From Micromonospora polyrhachis (GTDB taxonomy: Bacteria > Actinomycetota > Actinomycetes > Mycobacteriales > Micromonosporaceae), in NCBI RefSeq assembly GCF_014203835.1, contig NZ_JACHJW010000001.1, positions 5,530,501 through 5,594,500 of the forward strand: a DNA stretch of 64,000 nucleotides. Reading direction: 5' to 3'. Position numbers and translations under genes: made by a program. Of the stretch, positions 8,067 through 16,583 are shown in pieces (the stretch's first letter is position 1; each line of letters opens with the position of its first letter). The notes under the pieces were generated by a model. The model saw only the letters and a list, made by a program, of their open reading frames with translations, was not told the origin of the DNA and did no database searches.

Positions 8067-8806
8067 GCGCCCCCGTCGCCTACGTTCCGGTGCCCGCTGT
8101 CACCGCGCCCAGACAGCCCCTCAGCCTGTTCGTGGCGGCCTACCTGCTTTCAGGTGCGTCCGCGCTCTGGCTGACCGCCGCGATTGCCACACTCTTCGCG
8201 ATTCCGCAGTACAGCCGCTACTACGGCGACCGGGAGCAGAACGCCGACGCCGGTGTCCTGGCCGCTCTCCTCCTCATCGTCGCCGTGGTTGTCGCGGTGC
8301 TCGCGGTTGGACTGTCGATCCTGCTCGCGCTGCTGGACGCGCACGGGCGGCCAGCAGGGCGAGTGCTGACCTGGATCTTCAGCGTGGTCGCGGTCGTCAT
8401 CGCCGGGTCGATTCTCATGCTCGACCTTTTCGCCCCGATCCCATGGCACCGGTGGCAGATGGCCGGCACGGCCGTACTCACACTGGGGGTCATGGCAGCC
8501 ACGGGCGTACTGCTGATGCTCCCCTCGTCCAGTGCCTATTTCCGCGCCGCCCGAGACTTCCGCACCGCCCGCCAGGCCGCAATCCGGCTGGCACGTCAGC
8601 AGGCCGGTTACTACCGCCGCCCCGGGTACCCGCCCGCGCCGTACCCGCCCGCCGGCCCGGCACCCTTCGCCCAGCCCGGCCCGCCACCCTTTCCCCAGCC
8701 CGGCCGGGCACCCTTCGCCCAGCCCAGTTATCCCCAGCCCACTACGCCGCAGCCCGCACACCGGCAGGCGGAGGCGGAGGACGGGCCGGAATCCGGCAGA
8801 GAATAG
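8063..8806 (+). CDS. Four-helix membrane protein with Pro/Gln-rich tail
   Basis: 247-aa membrane protein translationally coupled to the exported nuclease-like gene (ATGA overlap at 8063). Four hydrophobic segments are visible: about 20-45, 60-88, 100-125 and 132-152. The cytoplasmic tail holds repeated units such as APFAQPG, PPFPQPG and APFAQPS and ends in acidic residues. No enzyme motif is seen. Coupling suggests it acts with the upstream protein as a membrane partner, assembly factor or protective protein. A start upstream of 8063 exists in the frame but would overlap most of the previous gene and is rejected. Confidence 0.7.
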   Translation: MSAPVAYVPVPAVTAPRQPLSLFVAAYLLSGASALWLTAAIATLFAIPQYSRYYGDREQNADAGVLAALLLIVAVVVAVLAVGLSILLALLDAHGRPAGRVLTWIFSVVAVVIAGSILMLDLFAPIPWHRWQMAGTAVLTLGVMAATGVLLMLPSSSAYFRAARDFRTARQAAIRLARQQAGYYRRPGYPPAPYPPAGPAPFAQPGPPPFPQPGRAPFAQPSYPQPTTPQPAHRQAEAEDGPESGRE

Positions 8807-8835
8807 CCGCAGCTCCGCGCAGGGTCGAGCCGTGA

Positions 8836-10125
8836 TCAAGCGGCACGTTGTCGAGTGACCCCGAGTATGGCCGCGCACACGACCGGTACGGCGGCCAGCA
8901 GCAGCCATGGGATCGGGGTGTCGCCGACCGAGTCCAGCAGCAGGCCGGTGACCGAGCTGCCGGCGAGCACCACCAGCCCCGATATCGACGACAGTGCCCC
9001 GGTGTAGAGGCCGAGGTGGTGCTCCTCGGCCAGGTCGGGCAGCCAGGAGCGGACCGAGGGCACGATCAGCATCTGTCCGACGGTGAGCAGTACGACCAAC
9101 CCGGCGGTGGGCAGCACGCCCAAGGCGTACCGGATGGGGTAGGTGGCGGCGACCAGTGCGAACCCGGCGGCGACGATGAGCAGCCCGACCCGGGTGGCGG
9201 TACGCGGTGCCAGCCGTTGGCTGACCCAGCGGGTGACCGGCAACTGGCCGACGATGACCAGGACCGAGGAGAGGGCGAGCAGCCCGGCGAGCGCGCCGGA
9301 CGAGCCGAGCTGGTGCGGTATCGCCAGGTAGAGCTGGTTGTAGGCGAGCAGGTAGCCGCTGTAGGCCAGGCAGAGCACCAGGAACGGCCGGTTGCCGGCG
9401 AGCAGCCGCAGCCCGGTACGGGTGGCCGCCGGGGCGCTGTCGAGAGGTCGGCCCGGGATGTGCCGGGGCATCAGCCGGGCGTGGCCGGCGAGGATGGCGA
9501 CGAAGACCACCGCCCCGGCCAGGCAGGCGGCGCGGAAGTCGACGAAGAGCAGCAGCGCCCCGAGCAGCGGGCCGGTGAACGCGCCGATCTGCCCGGCGAC
9601 GGAGAAGAGCGCCAGCACCCGACTACGCGGCAGGTGACCGTCGCGTTCGTAGCGGACCGCCTGGCGGGCCACCTCGGACTCGACGGCGGGGGAGAAGAGC
9701 GCGGCGGCGAAGCCGATCAGCAGCACCGAGGCGGTCACCGACCACACCTCACCGGCGAACGCCAGACCGACGAATCCGGCTACGCGCAGCGCGCAGCCGA
9801 CCAGCACGATCGGCCGGGGGCCGTACCGGTCGGTGAGCGCCCCGCCGACCACGAACAGGCCCTGCTGGCTGAAGGTACGCAGGCCGAGCAGCAGCCCGAC
9901 CAGCCAGCCGGCCAGGCCGAGCGCCTGGTCGAGGTGCACCGACAGGTACGGCAGGACCGCGGAGAACCCGACGTTGAACGCGAGCTGCGTGCCGATCAGC
10001 AGTTTGAGCAGCGCCGGTAGGTCCCGGAGGTCCCGGATGTCGCGCAGGTCCCGCAGGCCGGCGAAGCGGCGGCGACGACTGACGGGTTCTGCCGACGTCA
10101 CCGTATCGGGGGATGCGGCGCTCAC
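8836..10125 (-). CDS. MFS transporter
   Basis: 429-aa major facilitator superfamily protein with about 12 hydrophobic segments. The cytoplasmic loop between helices 2 and 3 carries the motif-A-like sequence GGALTDRYGPRP. A charged N-terminal repeat (LRDLRDIRDLRDL) precedes helix 1. The GTG start at 10125 overlaps the TGA of the upstream permease gene (GTGA), so the two are translationally coupled. It is the last gene of a four-gene operon with a GNAT enzyme and an oligopeptide-type binding protein, which suggests efflux of a modified peptide or small molecule. Substrate unknown. Confidence 0.88.
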   Translation of the reverse strand: MSAASPDTVTSAEPVSRRRRFAGLRDLRDIRDLRDLPALLKLLIGTQLAFNVGFSAVLPYLSVHLDQALGLAGWLVGLLLGLRTFSQQGLFVVGGALTDRYGPRPIVLVGCALRVAGFVGLAFAGEVWSVTASVLLIGFAAALFSPAVESEVARQAVRYERDGHLPRSRVLALFSVAGQIGAFTGPLLGALLLFVDFRAACLAGAVVFVAILAGHARLMPRHIPGRPLDSAPAATRTGLRLLAGNRPFLVLCLAYSGYLLAYNQLYLAIPHQLGSSGALAGLLALSSVLVIVGQLPVTRWVSQRLAPRTATRVGLLIVAAGFALVAATYPIRYALGVLPTAGLVVLLTVGQMLIVPSVRSWLPDLAEEHHLGLYTGALSSISGLVVLAGSSVTGLLLDSVGDTPIPWLLLAAVPVVCAAILGVTRQRAA

Positions 10126-11933
10126 GGACGACCGGCCAGTGCTGGTTCACGGGAGCGGGCCGGCGCCGCCGCTGGCGTGGCAGACGCCGATCGGGTGGGC
10201 CGGTCCCGCCACGACAGTGCGGCGGTGCCCACCGCGAGCGCACCGAGCAGGGCCAGCGCGGCGGCCGGGCCGAGCACCGACCACGGGGCCCGCTCGGCGT
10301 ACGGCAGGTTCTCGGCCAGCAGCCGGCCCCACTCCGGAGCCGGCGGTTGGGTGCCCAGGCCCAGGAAACCGAGCGATGCCAAGGCCAGGGCGATCGCCGG
10401 TACACGCAGCACGGCGTGCCGGAACACCGCCGGCAGTACGGCCGGCAGCAGGTGCCGGCGCAGCAGATGCCACCGGCCGGCACCGAGCCCGACGGCGGCG
10501 ACGAGATGGTTGGCGGCCCGTTCCTGCTCCACCAGGGCTGCGGTGTGACTGGCCAGTGCCGCCCAGCTGACCAGGGTGATGGCGAGCGCGGCGCTGCCGG
10601 TGTCCCGTCCGGCGACCCCGACGACCAGCAGTCCGGCGACGACCGGCGGTACGGCGTTGGCCACGTCGACCAGCCCGACCGTGGCGCGGGGCAGCAGCCC
10701 CAGCAGTATCCCGATGACCAGGGTGGCGGCGCTGACCGCGAGCGCGACGGCGATCGTACGCAGCGCGCCGTGGCCGAGCCGGGCGAGCAGGTCCCGCCCC
10801 AGCGCATCGGTGCCCAACGGGTGCGCCCAGGACGGGGCGGCCAGCCGGGCGGTCAGGTCCACGGTCAGCGGATCGCGGAGCAGACCGAGGCCGATGGTCG
10901 TACCGAGGAGCAGCAGCAGGCCGACCGGCACCGTGACTGCCCAGCGGCTGGCCGTCCGCCGGGGCGGGTGCAGCGCCGGTAGCGCGTGATCGCGCAACGC
11001 GGGCCCGAGCAGCAGTCGCCGGCCGAGTTGGGCGAGCCCGCCGACTAGCGCCCCGAGCAGCAGCAACGCCAGCGCCGCGCCCTGCAGCACCGGCAGGTCG
11101 GCGGCGATCGCCGCGTTGAGGGTGAGCCGGCCGAGGCCGGGGATGGCGTACAGGTTCTCCACCGCCACCGCCCCGCCGGTCAGTCCGATCATCATCAGCG
11201 CGAGCTGCGGCAGCAGCGGGGGCAGGCAGCGGCGCAGCGCGTGGGCGACGATCCGCCGGGTGGGCAGCCCGTGGGCGGTGGTGCTGCTGGCCCACGGTTC
11301 AGCGTAGGCGGCGGGCAGGGCATCGCCGAGCAGCCGACCGAGGATCGCCCCGGCCGGAACCCCCAGCGCCAGCGACGGTAGGACCATAGACGCCGGACCG
11401 TCCCAGCCCTGGGCCGGAGCCCAGCCCCACTGCACCGCCACCACCGTCGCCAACACGGTGGCGAGCAGGAACTCGGGCAGGGCGGCGAGCAGTGCGCCGG
11501 TCGTACCGCTGCCGGGTTTGCCCCGGCGGCGCGCGCCGTTGATCGCGGTACGGGCGGTGAGCAGCGCGGCCACCGTCAGCGTGACGAGTACCGCGCCGAG
11601 CATCAGGGTCAGCGACACCGACAGCGCGGCGGCCAGCGTGGGCCCCACCGGCTCGCCGGAGAGCCATGAGGTGCCAAGGTCACCGCGCGGCAGGCCGGCG
11701 CACCAGCGGCCCAGCAGGGCCAGCGGCCCGGCGTCCAGCCCGATCTCCCGTCGGATCGCGGCCAGCACCTCGGCGGTGGGTTCCTGCTCGGCGGAGCGGG
11801 TCCGCAGCACGGTCAGCGCCGGATCGGTCCGGGCCAGCCACGGCAGCAGGCCGATGACCAGCAGCAGGCCCGCCGCGGCGACGACCCGGCTGACCAGCCG
11901 GACCAGGGACGCGGGCAGGACGGGCCGGGGCAT
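10122..11933 (-). CDS. Fused DppB-DppC type ABC transporter permease
   Basis: 603-aa fusion of two oligopeptide/nickel-type permease subunits. The N-terminal half is DppB-like: GDLGTSWLSGEPV, an EAA loop near AEPWASSTTAHGLPTRRIV, and VENLYAIPGLGRL. The C-terminal half is DppC-like: HPLGTDALGRDLL, a second EAA loop near ERAANHLVAAVGLG, and LGFLGLGTQPP. Start ATG 11933 (MPRPVLPAS) lies 5 nt after the binding-protein stop; the open frame upstream of it is a shadow of that gene. No ATP-binding subunit is encoded in the operon or elsewhere in the window, so the pump must borrow an ATPase. Confidence 0.85.
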   Translation of the reverse strand: MPRPVLPASLVRLVSRVVAAAGLLLVIGLLPWLARTDPALTVLRTRSAEQEPTAEVLAAIRREIGLDAGPLALLGRWCAGLPRGDLGTSWLSGEPVGPTLAAALSVSLTLMLGAVLVTLTVAALLTARTAINGARRRGKPGSGTTGALLAALPEFLLATVLATVVAVQWGWAPAQGWDGPASMVLPSLALGVPAGAILGRLLGDALPAAYAEPWASSTTAHGLPTRRIVAHALRRCLPPLLPQLALMMIGLTGGAVAVENLYAIPGLGRLTLNAAIAADLPVLQGAALALLLLGALVGGLAQLGRRLLLGPALRDHALPALHPPRRTASRWAVTVPVGLLLLLGTTIGLGLLRDPLTVDLTARLAAPSWAHPLGTDALGRDLLARLGHGALRTIAVALAVSAATLVIGILLGLLPRATVGLVDVANAVPPVVAGLLVVGVAGRDTGSAALAITLVSWAALASHTAALVEQERAANHLVAAVGLGAGRWHLLRRHLLPAVLPAVFRHAVLRVPAIALALASLGFLGLGTQPPAPEWGRLLAENLPYAERAPWSVLGPAAALALLGALAVGTAALSWRDRPTRSASATPAAAPARSREPALAGRP

Positions 11934-11938
11934 GCGCT

Positions 11939-13426
11939 TTAGCCGGCCCGGGTGCCCGGACCGATCAGCCGCTGCTCGCGCGGGTCCAGCAGCACCCCCT
12001 GGATGCCGGCGGCCACGCCCTGGATGATCCGCTCGTGTACCAGCGGCACCACCGCGTCGGTGCCCAGGATGGCCGCCTCGGCCCGCATGATCGCGTCCTG
12101 TCGGGCCGCCGGGTCGTCCAGCGCGGCGGCCTTCGACACCAGGTCGTCCACCGTACGGTCGCAGAGCTTGGCGAGATTGTAGCTGCCCGCGCAGGTGAAG
12201 TCGCTGGCCAGTTGGGAGATCGGGTCGCCGGTCTCCTGACCGGCGGAGCGGGACAACACCAGCGCGTCGAAGGTGCCGGCCAGCGCGTCCGGTTCCAGTT
12301 GGGAGTATTCCCGGACGTCCTGCTGGACGACGAAACCGGCCCGTTCGAGCTGCTGTTGCAGGACGGTGGCGGTCTCCGGCAGCTCCGCCCGGTTCGTGTA
12401 CGTGGCCAGCGTGATCCGGGTGCCGACCGGCACTTTGGCGGGCGCGGTGCGCTGTGGGGCGATCCGCTTGCCCGCCGCCCACGACAGCGCCGGCCCGAAC
12501 AGGCCCTGTCCAGCGTCGGCCCGACTCTCGTACACGCCTTCGACCAGTGGGCCGGTCTCGACGGCGGTCCGGGCGGCGGCGCGTACCGCCGGGTCGGCGA
12601 AGACCCCCCGCTTGGTGTTCAGGTACAGGCCGATGGTCCGGGTGGTGGGCACCTGCCGCAGGTTCTCTGGGGCCAGCACCGCCGCCTGCGCCACCGGGAT
12701 CGTGTCGACGACGTCGACCTCACCGGTACGCAGCGCGTTGGCGCGCGCCGTACCGTCCGGGATGAACGACACGTCGACGCCGCTCGCCTGGGCTCGGCCG
12801 TCCCAGTAGTCGTCGAACCGGTCCAGGGTGGCCCGCTGCGATCCCTCGACCCCGGTCAGCGTGAATGGCCCGGTGCCGGTTCGGATCGGGTCCACCCGGT
12901 CGGTGGCGGCGTACGCCTTCGGTGCCAGCACGCTCAGCGCCGGGCTGGCCAGGCGTTGCGGCAGCATCGGGTCGGCTACGTCGGTGCGCACCGTGACCGT
13001 GTCGTCGGCCTCGGCGGTGGCGGTCAACCGGTGGCCGGTGAGCACCCGTAGCCGGGGGGTGGCCTGATCGGCCCGGGTGAGCGCGGTGACCACCGCCGGG
13101 GCGGTGACCGGGGTGCCGTCGTGGAAGGTGGCTTTGCGCAGCGTGAAGCGCCAGCTCAGCTCGTCGGTACGGGTCCACTCGGTGGCCAGCGCCGGCTGTA
13201 CGGCCCCTTCGGCGTCGAGTCGGGTGAGCCCTTCGACGACGCCGATCTGGCTGAGCCGTACGGAGTCGTCGCTGTGCAGCGAGAACCCCTTGATCGGGAC
13301 GAAGGAGATGGCGACCCGTAGTCGGCGGTCGGCGGCCTCGGAGTCCGGTTCGGTGCTGGCGAAGCAGCCGGCGAGCAGGGGCAGCACCAGCAGGGGCGCG
13401 GCGATCCGGCGTACGGCGGCCCTCAT
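11939..13426 (-). CDS. ABC transporter solute-binding lipoprotein (SBP_bac_5/DppA family)
   Basis: 495-aa extracytoplasmic binding lipoprotein. A lipoprotein signal peptide with lipobox LLAGC (Cys about 21) is followed by the family-5 fold: VEGLTRLDAEGAVQPALATEW, SWRFTLRKATFHDGTPVTA, GTGPFTLTGVEGSQRATLDRF (shared family positions), and an NTKRG segment. This family binds peptides, nickel, sugars or siderophore-like molecules, so the ligand cannot be read from sequence. It starts at ATG 13426, overlapping the GNAT stop (ATGA), and is followed by the fused permease, forming the import part of the operon. Confidence 0.9.
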   Translation of the reverse strand: MRAAVRRIAAPLLVLPLLAGCFASTEPDSEAADRRLRVAISFVPIKGFSLHSDDSVRLSQIGVVEGLTRLDAEGAVQPALATEWTRTDELSWRFTLRKATFHDGTPVTAPAVVTALTRADQATPRLRVLTGHRLTATAEADDTVTVRTDVADPMLPQRLASPALSVLAPKAYAATDRVDPIRTGTGPFTLTGVEGSQRATLDRFDDYWDGRAQASGVDVSFIPDGTARANALRTGEVDVVDTIPVAQAAVLAPENLRQVPTTRTIGLYLNTKRGVFADPAVRAAARTAVETGPLVEGVYESRADAGQGLFGPALSWAAGKRIAPQRTAPAKVPVGTRITLATYTNRAELPETATVLQQQLERAGFVVQQDVREYSQLEPDALAGTFDALVLSRSAGQETGDPISQLASDFTCAGSYNLAKLCDRTVDDLVSKAAALDDPAARQDAIMRAEAAILGTDAVVPLVHERIIQGVAAGIQGVLLDPREQRLIGPGTRAG

Positions 13427-14070
13427 CGGTCCGACCTGGTCGACAGTGTGGCCGGCTGCGTTGCTGCGGCCGTCTCCGGTAGCGGGGCAGGTTGCCGGCC
13501 CGGCAGGGGGATCTCGAAGTGCACCACTTCCTGCCGTTCGGGCAGTTCCCGCTCGTCGCAGACCAGCCGGGCGGTGGCCCGCCAGAACGCCTCCGCACCC
13601 GGCGAGGCCGGGTCGGTGTGCAGGTAGACCGTGTCGTAGCCCTCGGTGGCAGCGGCGAAGTCGAGCAGCGTGGTCACCAGGGCTCGGGCCAGCCCCTGTC
13701 GGCGGTGTTCGGCGCGAACGTAGATCCGGCAGAGCTGGGCGGTGCTGCCGCTGGGGTAGCGCTGCGCGATCCAGGCCGGGTTCGGCGGGTGCTTCGGGCC
13801 GTGCGAGCGTACGCCGCCGGTGGCGACAACCTGGCCGTCCCGTTCGGCCACCAGCAGGATGTGCCGGGGCGGGTCCAGGTAGGCGCCCTCGATGTCGATG
13901 ATGTCGGCGTGCCAGCGCGGCACGTAACCCGAGCGCAGGTCGTGGTAGACGGTGTCGAGCATGACGCTGCGGGCGGCGCCGACGTCGTCCCGGGTCGCCG
14001 GCCGGATCAGGTATCCGTTTTCGAGCTGACGCTGCGGCGTCGGCTGGCCGGTCACGGTGGTTGCCGTCAT
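13423..14070 (-). CDS. GNAT family N-acetyltransferase
   Basis: 215-aa GNAT enzyme, first gene of the transporter operon. Start ATG 14070 is chosen because GAAGGAG lies 7 nt upstream; a start at 14103 is in frame but lacks an RBS. The acetyl-CoA pyrophosphate-binding signature is RRQGLARAL (about 132-140), preceded by strand CRIYVRAE. The central strand HILLVAERDGQVVATGG and the late TVYLHTDP are typical. Its placement ahead of a binding protein and permeases suggests acetylation of the transported compound, possibly for resistance. Acceptor substrate unknown. Confidence 0.87.
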   Translation of the reverse strand: MTATTVTGQPTPQRQLENGYLIRPATRDDVGAARSVMLDTVYHDLRSGYVPRWHADIIDIEGAYLDPPRHILLVAERDGQVVATGGVRSHGPKHPPNPAWIAQRYPSGSTAQLCRIYVRAEHRRQGLARALVTTLLDFAAATEGYDTVYLHTDPASPGAEAFWRATARLVCDERELPERQEVVHFEIPLPGRQPAPLPETAAATQPATLSTRSDR

Positions 14071-14250
14071 CGCTGCCGCTCCTTCAGGGGCCAAAGAGAT
14101 CATCTACGCCTGGCCGCGCAAGAGTAACTGCAAAAGAGTGGCAACTGGAACGGCTTCCTCGTACGGGTGTCGCCTGGATCACCTCCGAGGCGAGCGTCTC
14201 CGTTGTTCCCATGATCGGATGCGCCTCAGCGGCACGACACGCCGTGCGTC

Positions 14251-14319
14251 CTGCTGCTGAGCCGTCACCGATCCTGCTGCTGAGCCGTCACCGATCCTGC
14301 TACTGAGTCGTCACCGATC
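14251..14319. repeat. Three tandem 23-bp repeats
   Basis: Three consecutive 23-bp units (14251-14273, 14274-14296, 14297-14319) begin CTGCTGCTGAGCCGTCACC. The first two are identical; the third differs at two positions. They lie in the 260-bp gap between the GNAT gene and the IS982 element. No spacers separate them, so this is not a CRISPR. It may be slipped-strand expansion or a binding-site array. Confidence 0.85.
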
Positions 14320-14333
14320 CGGCCGGCAGGTGC

Positions 14334-15342
14334 TAGATGATTGAGTCCTAAATCTTTGCTGGTGGGAGGTGCCGGCGTACTGGTACAGGGAAGGGTGTCG
14401 TTGTCTGCTCGTGACAGCTGACATCAACACCCTTCTGACCGCACTGTACGTGTTCGTAGACGATCACCTGGTACCGCGTCGCCGCCGTCCCGGCCGGCCC
14501 CAGCGGTTGTCCGACGCCGAACTGGTCTGCCTGATGATCACCCAGGTCCTGTTCGACTTCCCTCGTGAACGGCACTGGATCCGCTGGGCCGGCACCCACC
14601 TGCGCGACATGTTCCCGTACCTGCCGACCGCGTCCGGCTACGGCAAACGGGTCCGCGGCAGCGGTCAGCTCATCGCCACCGTGCTCCGGGCCCTGGCCCA
14701 TGTCACCCCGACCAGTGCCCCGATCCTCAGGTTGATCGACTCCACCCCGGTACCGTGCGGCACCTCGCGGGAGACCACGAAACGTTCGGACCTGGCCGGG
14801 GACGCCGGCTACGGCTACAGCGCCTCACACTCCCGCTACTTCTGGGGCATGCGCCTGTATCTACTGGCCACAGCCGAGGGCATGCCCGTGCTGTGGTGCC
14901 TGGCCAACCCGAAACTCGACGAACGGGAGGTGATGGCCGCCCTCATCGAGGCCGACCACCACCTAATCGCCGACGGGCAGGTCATCCTGGCCGACCGTGG
15001 CTTCGCCAGCCCGGAGTTCGACCAGTTCTGCGACCTGCGGAGCATCCACCTGGTCCGCCCGAAACGCGCTAACGCCAAGGCCGACGCCCCACGCACCCCG
15101 GCCGAGAAAGCCCTGCTCCGCGCCCGCCAATGGATCGAGTCGATCTTCCAGAGCCTGAAAGGCCAACTCTCCCTGGAACGACACGGAGCCCGCCGACACG
15201 ACGGCCTGTTCGCCCGCGTCGGTCAACGCCTACTCGCCCTGGCTGCCGTGATCTGGCACAACACCAACATCGGCGCACCCAACCCAAGATCACTCATCGC
15301 ATACGACCATTGACCAGCAGGGATTTAGGACTCAATCATCTA
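14334..15342 (+). mobile_element. IS982-family insertion sequence
   Basis: 1009-bp element with 29-bp terminal inverted repeats (14334-14362 and 15314-15342) that match at 27 positions and begin TAGATGATTGAGTCCTAAAT. It carries one full-length transposase. The left end sits at a TA in flanking DNA, and the right-end TA is shared with the adjacent IS630 element. A longer target duplication cannot be seen because the right flank has been displaced by the other elements. Confidence 0.9.
14411..15313 (+). CDS. IS982-family DDE transposase
   Basis: 300-aa transposase. GTG 14411 gives the usual family N-terminus (MTADINTLLTALYVFVDDHL); a GTG at 14369 would add 14 residues. Family landmarks are RRPGRPQRLSDAELVCL, the DDE residues in LRLIDSTPVPCG and VILADRGFASPEF, and IESIFQSLKGQLSLERHGAR near the C-terminus. 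It is intact and flanked by well-matched inverted repeats, so the element could still be active. Confidence 0.9.
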   Translation: MTADINTLLTALYVFVDDHLVPRRRRPGRPQRLSDAELVCLMITQVLFDFPRERHWIRWAGTHLRDMFPYLPTASGYGKRVRGSGQLIATVLRALAHVTPTSAPILRLIDSTPVPCGTSRETTKRSDLAGDAGYGYSASHSRYFWGMRLYLLATAEGMPVLWCLANPKLDEREVMAALIEADHHLIADGQVILADRGFASPEFDQFCDLRSIHLVRPKRANAKADAPRTPAEKALLRARQWIESIFQSLKGQLSLERHGARRHDGLFARVGQRLLALAAVIWHNTNIGAPNPRSLIAYDH

Positions 15343-16581
15343 GTGCCGTGACCACGAACGTTCGCGGTGTTGGGTGACACGCCGTCCGGCCTGTCGGCTG
15401 GGCGGCGTCGTGGCGGTCAGGCTGTGGCGGTGGCAGATCCTGTACGTGTGCGGCGGCTGAGTGACCAGGAGGGTCAGCAGCTGCTCAGAATTACTCGCCG
15501 GGGAACCGGTTCAGCGATCCGACTACGGCGGGCGATGGTCGTGCTCGCCTCGGCCGGCGGGAACACGGTGCCGGCGATCGCCCGCCTCGTCCAAGCCGAC
15601 GAGGACACGATCCGGCAGGTCATCCACCGGTTCAACGAGATGGGGATGGCCAGCCTGGACCCTCAGTGGGCGGGTGGCCGTCCCCGCCAGATCAGTCCTG
15701 ACGATCAAGCGTTCATCGTCGAGACGGCCAACACCCGCCCCGAGAAACTGGGGAAACCGTTCACCCGCTGGAGTGTGCGTAAGCTCGCCGACTACCTGGG
15801 CTCGCATACTGCCCGCCCGATCCGTATCGGGCGGGAGCGGCTGCGGCAGATCCTGCACCAGCAGAAGATCACCTTCCAGCGGACAAAAACGTGGAAGGAG
15901 TCCACCGACCCTGACCGGGACACCAAACTCGCCCGGATCGAGTACGTGAGCAGCCACTTCCCGCAGCGGGTGTTCGCGTTCGACGAGTTCGGTCCCCTCA
16001 CGATCCGCCCGCAGGCCGGCGCCGGGTGGGCACCGGCCCGACACCCACACCGGCTGCCCGCGAACTATCACAAACTGCACGGCGTCCGGCAGTTCCACGG
16101 CTGCTACAGCATCGGTGACGACCAACTCTGGGGCGTCGTCCGATGCCGCAAGAGTGCCGTGAACACCCTCGCCGCACTCAAGTCGATCCGCGCCGCCCGT
16201 CCGGACGGGGCACCGATCTACGTGATCCTGGACAACCTGTCCGCACACAAAGGCCTCAAAATTCGCAGGTGGGCAGCCCGGAACAAGGTCGAGTTGTGCT
16301 TCACCCCGACCTACGCCTCCTGGGCCAACCCGATCGAGGCCCAGTTCGGGCCGCTACGCACCTTCGTCATCGCCGGCTCGAACCATCCCAACCACCCCAC
16401 GCTGACCCGGAAACTGCAGACCTACCTGCGCTGGCGCAACGCCAACACCCGCCACCCCGACGTCCTGGCAGCCCAACGCCGCGAACGCGCCCGCATTCGC
16501 AGCGAACGACAACGACAATGGGGCCAACCCGCCACCCGCGCAGCCTGACCCCGACACTCTGAACGTTCGTGGTCACGGCAC
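15343..16581 (+). mobile_element. IS630-family insertion sequence (type A)
   Basis: 1239-bp element bounded by TA dinucleotides at 15341-15342 and 16582-16583, as expected for IS630/Tc1-type insertion into TA. Terminal inverted repeats are 21 bp and perfect (15343-15363 GTGCCGTGACCACGAACGTT+C; 16561-16581). Its left TA is the last dinucleotide of the IS982 element, and its right TA is also the left boundary of the next element. Confidence 0.92.
15367..16548 (+). CDS. IS630-family transposase (type A)
   Basis: 393-aa IS630 transposase. The N-terminal half has paired helix-turn-helix segments (NTVPAIARLVQADEDTIRQV; SVRKLADYLG). The DDE catalytic core is VFAFDEFGPL, YVILDNLSAHK and ASWANPIEAQFG. 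GTG 15367 is the longest start; GTG 15430 gives a shorter, equally reasonable N-terminus. The frame is intact, filling the element between its inverted repeats. Confidence 0.9.
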   Translation: MLGDTPSGLSAGRRRGGQAVAVADPVRVRRLSDQEGQQLLRITRRGTGSAIRLRRAMVVLASAGGNTVPAIARLVQADEDTIRQVIHRFNEMGMASLDPQWAGGRPRQISPDDQAFIVETANTRPEKLGKPFTRWSVRKLADYLGSHTARPIRIGRERLRQILHQQKITFQRTKTWKESTDPDRDTKLARIEYVSSHFPQRVFAFDEFGPLTIRPQAGAGWAPARHPHRLPANYHKLHGVRQFHGCYSIGDDQLWGVVRCRKSAVNTLAALKSIRAARPDGAPIYVILDNLSAHKGLKIRRWAARNKVELCFTPTYASWANPIEAQFGPLRTFVIAGSNHPNHPTLTRKLQTYLRWRNANTRHPDVLAAQRRERARIRSERQRQWGQPATRAA

Positions 16582-16583
16582 TA

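Noticed and set aside
8848-10020. 390-codon plus-strand frame opposite the MFS gene
   Set aside because: Gln/Gly/Asp-rich shadow frame with no hydrophobic or catalytic pattern; the minus-strand MFS protein is clear.
11934-12482. N-terminal extension of the fused permease upstream of ATG 11933
   Set aside because: The extra 183 residues are an out-of-frame reading of the binding-protein gene and lack membrane character.
14251-14319. Possible CRISPR-like array
   Set aside because: Units are contiguous 23-mers without spacers and no cas genes are present.
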